Assembly: GCA_964549375.1 (NCBI GenBank)
Contig: CAZJWF010000102.1
Coordinates: forward strand, 1-11,218
Source of the DNA: JAHDDY01 sp964549375
Lineage (GTDB): Bacteria > Pseudomonadota > Alphaproteobacteria > Rhodobacterales > Rhodobacteraceae
DNA length: 11,218 nucleotides
Direction: 5' to 3'
Part shown: positions 7,429 to 11,218 of the stretch, one piece after another
How the letters are laid out: each line of letters begins with the position of its first letter
Position numbering within the stretch: the stretch's first letter is position 1
Notes under the pieces: generated by a model
What the model saw: only the letters and a program-made list of their open reading frames with translations
Database searches by the model: none
What the model was told of the DNA's origin: nothing
Position numbers and translations under genes: made by a program

Positions 7429-7438
7429 CGCATACTCT
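7401..7438. repeat. Direct repeat CATACTCT flanking the candidate cox promoter
   Basis: CATACTCT occurs at 7401-7408 and again at 7431-7438, 30 bp apart (about three helical turns), each preceded by an AACGC-like stretch. One copy overlaps the candidate -10 and the other lies just upstream of the candidate -35. The placement suits an operator for a dimeric regulator, but eight bases twice could be chance. Confidence 0.35.
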
Positions 7439-7553
7439 GGAAGAGGCACACGCGGTTTGCAATGGCATAAATTTTGAGACGTAGACGGCTTAAATACCCA
7501 CGATCAGCCCCATTCGCGTGAACATTCTCGAAAGAATTATCGCGGAGGCGTGA

Positions 7554-7583
7554 TTCGCACGCAACATACTGCGGCATTATGAT
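7554..7583 (+). promoter_or_regulatory. Weak candidate promoter for the DUF1223 gene
   Basis: TATGAT at 7578-7583 is a good -10, with a poor TTCGCA 18 bp upstream at 7554-7559. Transcription would start near 7590, leaving a short leader with GGAGG at 7604-7608. An ATTCT-N4-AGAAT inverted repeat at 7524-7537 lies just upstream. Confidence 0.25.
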
Positions 7584-7614
7584 CATGGGAGAATTTAAGA
7601 CTCGGAGGCGCACG

Positions 7615-8340
7615 ATGAGTAAAAACCGCACTTTCAACCGTTTTGTTCGTGGAATCGGCGCAGCTGTCGTAGCCTCGTCATTTGCCACGACCGCTAGCGC
7701 GGAGAACAGTGTGGTTGTTGAACTATACACCAGCCAAGGCTGTAGCTCTTGCCCCGCGGCCGATAAGGTATTGAAAACGCTAAAGGATCGACCCAACGTG
7801 ATCGCGTTATCTCTGAACGTAGATTATTGGGATTATCTCGGTTGGAAAGACGATCTCGCTCTGCCCGGAAATACTCTGAGACAGCGGAAATACGCAAAGA
7901 TGATGCGGTCACGCCACGTTTACACTCCGCAACTCATGGTGGATGGCAAAATGGATGTGATCGGTAGTCGCCGCTCGCAAGTTGACTCCGCAGTTGAGAG
8001 CTTTTCCAACAACAAGGATGCAGCCCGCGTCGAAGCTAAAGTCATCGGAGACAAAGTCAGCGTCGCAGTTATGCCAGAATCGACGGAAGATAGGGATGCA
8101 ACGGTTTGGCTCGTGGGTTTCGATTCCAGCATCGTCAAGGATGTCGGCGGCGGTGAAAACCGAGGCCGCAGCATTGAATATTCAAATGTCGTCCGCGAAT
8201 GGCGTGAAGTTGGCCGCTGGAACGGGAAATCACCGATTAAATTCGAAACCACACGTCCATCGGGCAAAAGCGGACTTGCAGTGATTGTTCAGGACGGCGA
8301 AGTCGGCGAAATTCTTGGCGCGAAACAGGTCGACTACTGA
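7615..8340 (+). CDS. Exported DUF1223 thioredoxin-like protein
   Basis: The product has 241 residues and an N-terminal signal peptide: a basic start (KNRTFNRFVR), a hydrophobic core and ASA/EN as the likely cleavage site near residue 29. It should therefore work in the periplasm. The mature part opens with VVVELYTSQGCSSCPAAD, where Cys43 and Cys46 form a CxxC pair as in thioredoxin folds. It carries the family's DYWDYLGWKD and VYTPQLMVDG blocks. DUF1223 has no established function; a redox or metal role is only a guess. The start at 7615 is chosen because GGAGG ends 6 bases before it and the signal peptide then has a normal length; an ATG at 7579 would add 12 residues and has no ribosome site. 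Its end overlaps the convergent acyltransferase by 7 bp. Confidence 0.9.
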   Translation: MSKNRTFNRFVRGIGAAVVASSFATTASAENSVVVELYTSQGCSSCPAADKVLKTLKDRPNVIALSLNVDYWDYLGWKDDLALPGNTLRQRKYAKMMRSRHVYTPQLMVDGKMDVIGSRRSQVDSAVESFSNNKDAARVEAKVIGDKVSVAVMPESTEDRDATVWLVGFDSSIVKDVGGGENRGRSIEYSNVVREWREVGRWNGKSPIKFETTRPSGKSGLAVIVQDGEVGEILGAKQVDY

Positions 8341-9221
8341 CGCGCTGTTCGCAGGGCATCTTTGCCCCAGCGATTATGCATCCAGAAATACTGTTCCGGT
8401 TTTTCACGAACCCACGATTCGAGCCGCAGATTAATTTCTGCGGCTACTTTTGTTGGTTCGCATTCCTCTGTCGCGATCGGAGGTTCAACGGTCACATGAA
8501 ACCGGCTGGACTTGCCCACCCTTTCAGAGCGAACGGGCAATAAAACCGCGCCGTAGTTCACGGCGATTTCTGCCGGCCCAAGCGAGGTTTTTGCTGGCTT
8601 CCCAAAAAACGGAATTTCCGGCGCGCGAGAAAATCGCTGATCGGTCAAAATGAGCGTGCAGCCACCCGCCCGAATGTGGCGCAACATACCAAGCGAACCG
8701 CGCCTACCCTTATGAAAAAGGGGCGCGTCGGTCACCCTCATCATCGCCGCGGCATAGTCATCAAATAGCGGATTGTTAAACGCTCGATAAATCAGCGCCG
8801 GGGGCCAGCCATGACGTGCGAGCGCAACACGAATCATCTCCCAATTTCCGAAATGACCGGTCGCAAGGACTGCGCCCTTACCTGCCTCGCGTGCCGCGTT
8901 CACATGTTCAAGCCCTGAGACTGTAAAACGATCAGGTTCAGTGCTTAAGCGTCTGAGATAGCGATACTCCAATGCTACCCGCGCAAGATTATCGAACATT
9001 CTTTCGAGGATGTCCGCACGCTCGCTTTCTGTAAGGTCCGGCATAGCATAGGCGAGATTTCGCTCGCTTCGCCGCCGCAACGAGGTTCGCATTCCAATCG
9101 AGCGCGCGAATGCCGCACTGACCGTCATAGCTGCCCCGAGTGGTAAATTCCCGACCGTATGAGCAACGATCTGTAAGGCTGCGTATTCAAGCCGATGCTT
9201 CCATTTATCTGAACGGCTCAC
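8334..9221 (-). CDS. LpxL/HtrB-type lysophospholipid or lipid A acyltransferase
   Basis: A 295-residue member of the bacterial lipid A acyltransferase family, acting at the inner face of the cytoplasmic membrane to add an acyl chain to a lipid A precursor or a lysolipid. An N-terminal hydrophobic segment (about 12-40) is followed by the catalytic HxxxxE motif, His123 and Glu128 in HFGNWE. DQRF (194-197), PFFGKPAKTS (about 204-213) and the C-terminal PEQYFWMHNRW (275-285) are family hallmarks. The GTG start at 9221 is chosen because AGGAGGGG lies 5 bases upstream and the length then fits; the frame stays open to 9401, but that part lies inside the MATE gene. GTG overlaps the MATE stop (GTGA), so translation is probably coupled. 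Whether the acceptor is lipid A or another lipid cannot be told. Confidence 0.9.
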   Translation of the reverse strand: MSRSDKWKHRLEYAALQIVAHTVGNLPLGAAMTVSAAFARSIGMRTSLRRRSERNLAYAMPDLTESERADILERMFDNLARVALEYRYLRRLSTEPDRFTVSGLEHVNAAREAGKGAVLATGHFGNWEMIRVALARHGWPPALIYRAFNNPLFDDYAAAMMRVTDAPLFHKGRRGSLGMLRHIRAGGCTLILTDQRFSRAPEIPFFGKPAKTSLGPAEIAVNYGAVLLPVRSERVGKSSRFHVTVEPPIATEECEPTKVAAEINLRLESWVREKPEQYFWMHNRWGKDALRTARQ

Positions 9222-10606
9222 GGACCCCTCCTGACCAACGTTAGAAACCGTGAACCCTGTAGAGTCATGGAAACCAAGCACCCGATGAGCATAGCATAGA
9301 GCAACCCTCTCGCACCCCATTCCATTCCAATCGCGAACATCCATCCCAGGGGAACCATTACTCCTAAAAACGCAGCGGCATACCGGCCCGCCGCGGACCA
9401 AGTATCGCCAAGTGCACGAACGGACTGGGCAACAACCAACTGTGCACCATCGGCGATGATCACCAACCCGACCAAACCGAGCAGAGGAACAGTTTGTTCG
9501 ACCAGTGCTGCATCAGATGAATAAAGCGAGGCTAAGGGTTCGCGAAATATCGCGATCAATGCGGCACAAAAGCCCATTGCAATCATGGTCATGGCGAGCC
9601 CAACACCCGCCGCCATACGCACGTCCGACATATCGCCGCGCCCCCAAGCATTTCCGACAAGGACCGCCGTCGCGGACCCAATGCCCAACGCGACCATAAA
9701 CATCACCGCTTCTATATTGACCGCAATGCTATAGGCCGCGACTGGCAAAACACCCAGCAACCCTGCGAATTGAACCAAAATCGAGTGAGCCGTTGTTTCC
9801 GATCCAATCCCGATGCCGCCCGCATACCCGATCTTTCGAGCTTTCGCACTGCCCTTCCACCAACCGGATAGCTCTGCACGTCCCGGACATCCAACTAAAC
9901 CGAACCGCTCGCCATCTTTCATCCGCAAGATATACATGACAAGAAACAAACCGAGAGATGCTCGGACAACCGTCGTTGTCAACGCGGACCCGACCGCCCC
10001 TAACTCTGGCGCGCCGAGATTTCCGAAAATAAAGACCCAGTTGAGAATGATATTGACCACATTCGCGAACAGCATCGCGATCATACTTGGTCCGGGTCGT
10101 TTCAATCCCTCAAGAAAGAACGTCGAAACACTATAGAAGGCGTACCCAATCAGGCCCGGGGCCAGCACTCTGGCCACCTCACCGCCCTCTCGTGCCAAGG
10201 TCTCGGTCTGACCGAACATAAGCAGGAGCGGTTCACCAAAAGAACAGATAATTGCACTGATAAGTCCAACGAAGCCCGCGAATGGCAAGGCTCGATACCA
10301 TATGCCAGCACATTCGCTTTCCCGGCCCGCGCCAAATGTCTGCGCAGTGATCGCAATGACCCCGATCATCAAGCCAATACCAATCACGAGTAGTGGCACA
10401 AAGATCGACAAGCCAATCGACATATAGGCCAGCTCTTCGGTGCTGTACCACCCGACCATGATTACATCGGCCACAGCCATCGTCAAAATACCGGCACGAG
10501 ACACAATGGTCGGCACGGCCAGAAGACCTAGATCGCGCAACTGCCTTCGCACGCGAGCGGAACGCGACGGAACACTTGCGTCTGAGGCCATATCATCCAA
10601 GGACAT
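9218..10606 (-). CDS. MATE family multidrug/cation efflux transporter
   Basis: A 462-residue polytopic inner-membrane protein with about 12 hydrophobic helices in two homologous halves, expected to export organic cations or toxins in exchange for Na+ or H+. Family motifs are visible: VADVIMVGWYS (45-55), ITAQTFGAGR (86-95), NVVNIILNWVFIFG (182-195) with ELGAVGSAL (201-209), and GIGSATAVLVGNAWGRG (308-324) in the second half. A hydrophilic stretch at 228-258 separates the halves. No clear Shine-Dalgarno site precedes the ATG at 10606; a second ATG at 10591 is an alternative. It lies 40 bp after infC, past a hairpin, and overlaps the acyltransferase gene. The transported substrate is not predictable. 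Confidence 0.93.
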   Translation of the reverse strand: MSLDDMASDASVPSRSARVRRQLRDLGLLAVPTIVSRAGILTMAVADVIMVGWYSTEELAYMSIGLSIFVPLLVIGIGLMIGVIAITAQTFGAGRESECAGIWYRALPFAGFVGLISAIICSFGEPLLLMFGQTETLAREGGEVARVLAPGLIGYAFYSVSTFFLEGLKRPGPSMIAMLFANVVNIILNWVFIFGNLGAPELGAVGSALTTTVVRASLGLFLVMYILRMKDGERFGLVGCPGRAELSGWWKGSAKARKIGYAGGIGIGSETTAHSILVQFAGLLGVLPVAAYSIAVNIEAVMFMVALGIGSATAVLVGNAWGRGDMSDVRMAAGVGLAMTMIAMGFCAALIAIFREPLASLYSSDAALVEQTVPLLGLVGLVIIADGAQLVVAQSVRALGDTWSAAGRYAAAFLGVMVPLGWMFAIGMEWGARGLLYAMLIGCLVSMTLQGSRFLTLVRRGP

Positions 10607-10616
10607 GAGATAAGGA

Positions 10617-10638
10617 TGCCCCGGTCAATGCCGGGGCA
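10617..10638 (-). terminator. Stem-loop between infC and the MATE gene, possible leaky terminator
   Basis: TGCCCCGG (10617-10624) and CCGGGGCA (10631-10638) form a perfect, GC-rich 8-bp stem with a 6-nt loop, 8 bp after the infC stop. The following minus-strand bases (TCCTTATCTC) are pyrimidine-rich but lack a solid T run. It may end most infC transcripts while letting some continue into the MATE and acyltransferase genes. Confidence 0.55.
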
Positions 10639-10646
10639 GAATAAAG

Positions 10647-11189
10647 TCAGGCTTTCGGGCCAACGACCATGATCATCTGGCGGCCTTCAAGCTTTGGCAT
10701 CGCTTCGACCTTACCGATATCTTCAAGATCACCAGAAACACGCTCAAGCAGCGCACGGCCAAGTTCTTGGTGCGCCATTTCGCGTCCGCGATAACGCAGC
10801 GTAACTTTCAGCTTGTCGCCTTCGGTAAGGAATTTCCGAGCACTTCGCAGTTTCACATCATAATCGTGGGTGTCGATGTTTGGACGGAACTTGACCTCTT
10901 TCAGATCAACAGTCTTCTGCGTCTTGCGGGCTTCTGCAGCCTTTTTCTGGGTCTCGTACTTAAACTTACCGTAGTCGAGAATTTTACAAACAGGGGGGTC
11001 AACATTTGGCGATACTTCGACGAGATCGAGTCCGACCTCTTCCGCGAGCTTCACAGCATCGCCGGGGTTCATGACACCTCTGTTTTCGCCATCATGATCA
11101 ATCACACGTACCTTTGGGCAGCGGATGAAGTGGTTCACGCGGGGGCCAGTATCTCTGGTCGGCGGCGCGAGATTCGGTCTACGAGCTAT
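10647..11189 (-). CDS. infC: Translation initiation factor IF-3, probably starting at AUA
   Basis: IF-3 binds the 30S subunit, checks the start codon and initiator tRNA, and prevents early joining of the 50S subunit. Both domains are complete: the N-domain from TGPRVN through DPPVCKILDYGKFKYE, a lysine-rich linker, and the C-domain from KEVKFRPNIDTHDYDV to KVEAMPKLEGRQMIMV. The ATA at 11189 is chosen as start: GGAG at 11199-11196 lies 6 bases upstream, and the product then begins (M)ARRPNLAPP, like related alphaproteobacterial IF-3 proteins as I recall them. The alternative ATG at 11201 adds four residues but has no ribosome site in front of it. Rare start codons (AUU, AUC, AUA) in infC are a known autoregulatory device, since IF-3 rejects them. 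The product is 180 residues, normal for the family. Confidence 0.9.
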   Translation of the reverse strand: MARRPNLAPPTRDTGPRVNHFIRCPKVRVIDHDGENRGVMNPGDAVKLAEEVGLDLVEVSPNVDPPVCKILDYGKFKYETQKKAAEARKTQKTVDLKEVKFRPNIDTHDYDVKLRSARKFLTEGDKLKVTLRYRGREMAHQELGRALLERVSGDLEDIGKVEAMPKLEGRQMIMVVGPKA

Positions 11190-11195
11190 CGTATT

Positions 11196-11199
11196 CTCC
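11196..11199 (-). promoter_or_regulatory. infC ribosome binding site that points to an AUA start
   Basis: On the minus strand GGAG at 11199-11196 is followed by a 6-nt spacer (AATACG) and then ATA at 11189. The site overlaps the last base of the upstream ATG (11201-11199), so it cannot serve that ATG. Confidence 0.55.
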
Positions 11200-11218
11200 A
11201 TTCGTTGTTTGCGGCCAC

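Noticed and set aside
7522..7540. LexA-type or similar operator in the coxG-DUF1223 gap
   Set aside because: The ATTCT-N4-AGAAT inverted repeat is short and does not fit the alphaproteobacterial GAAC-N7-GAAC pattern.
8334..9401. Longer 355-residue form of the acyltransferase
   Set aside because: The extra N-terminal 60 residues overlap the MATE coding region and look unlike the family; the GTG at 9221 has a strong ribosome site.

Overview
The window reads as a piece of a moderately GC-rich alphaproteobacterial chromosome, most likely a marine Rhodobacterales (Roseobacter-group) bacterium. This rests on the family look of IF-3, the DUF1223 protein, the LpxL-type acyltransferase and a form II carbon-monoxide-dehydrogenase-like cluster. 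No phage, insertion sequence, CRISPR array, tRNA or rRNA was seen, and no gene-free stretch exceeds 300 bases.

Layout. (1) 1-1115, minus: class III (CaiB/BaiF) CoA-transferase, cut by the left edge near its C-terminus. (2) 1206-1997, plus: an AUH-like enoyl-CoA hydratase, divergent from the CoA-transferase. (3) 2023-2053: a bidirectional terminator between the hydratase and the convergent cox cluster. (4) 7357-2083, minus: a four-gene cluster in the order coxG-coxS-coxL-coxM. The small, large, medium order and the AYRGAGR active-site loop of the large subunit mark it as form II, a molybdenum hydroxylase whose true substrate is uncertain. (5) 7358-7614: a 257-bp divergent intergenic region with a candidate cox promoter flanked by a direct repeat. 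(6) 7615-8340, plus: an exported DUF1223 thioredoxin-like protein. (7) 11189-8334, minus: infC, a hairpin, a MATE efflux protein, and an LpxL-type acyltransferase translationally coupled to the MATE gene. The acyltransferase and DUF1223 genes overlap tail to tail by 7 bp.

How the parts may work together. CoxS (two [2Fe-2S] clusters), CoxM (FAD) and CoxL (molybdopterin) would form the usual hydroxylase heterohexamer. CoxG would tether it to the membrane and, by analogy with recent work on CoxG, exchange quinone with it. The neighbouring CoA-transferase and enoyl-CoA hydratase suggest, as inference only, that the oxidised substrate may be an organic compound processed as a CoA ester.

The most striking item is CoxG. 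Between its SRPBCC domain and its C-terminal membrane helix lies an alanine/glycine/valine-rich linker of about 310 residues. It contains five 44-residue tandem repeats encoded by exact 132-bp units, and each unit divides into four 11-residue sub-repeats. The three central units are identical in protein but differ at up to 10 of 132 bases, all at third codon positions, which points to selection on the protein. The second notable item is infC, whose best ribosome-binding site points to an AUA start codon.
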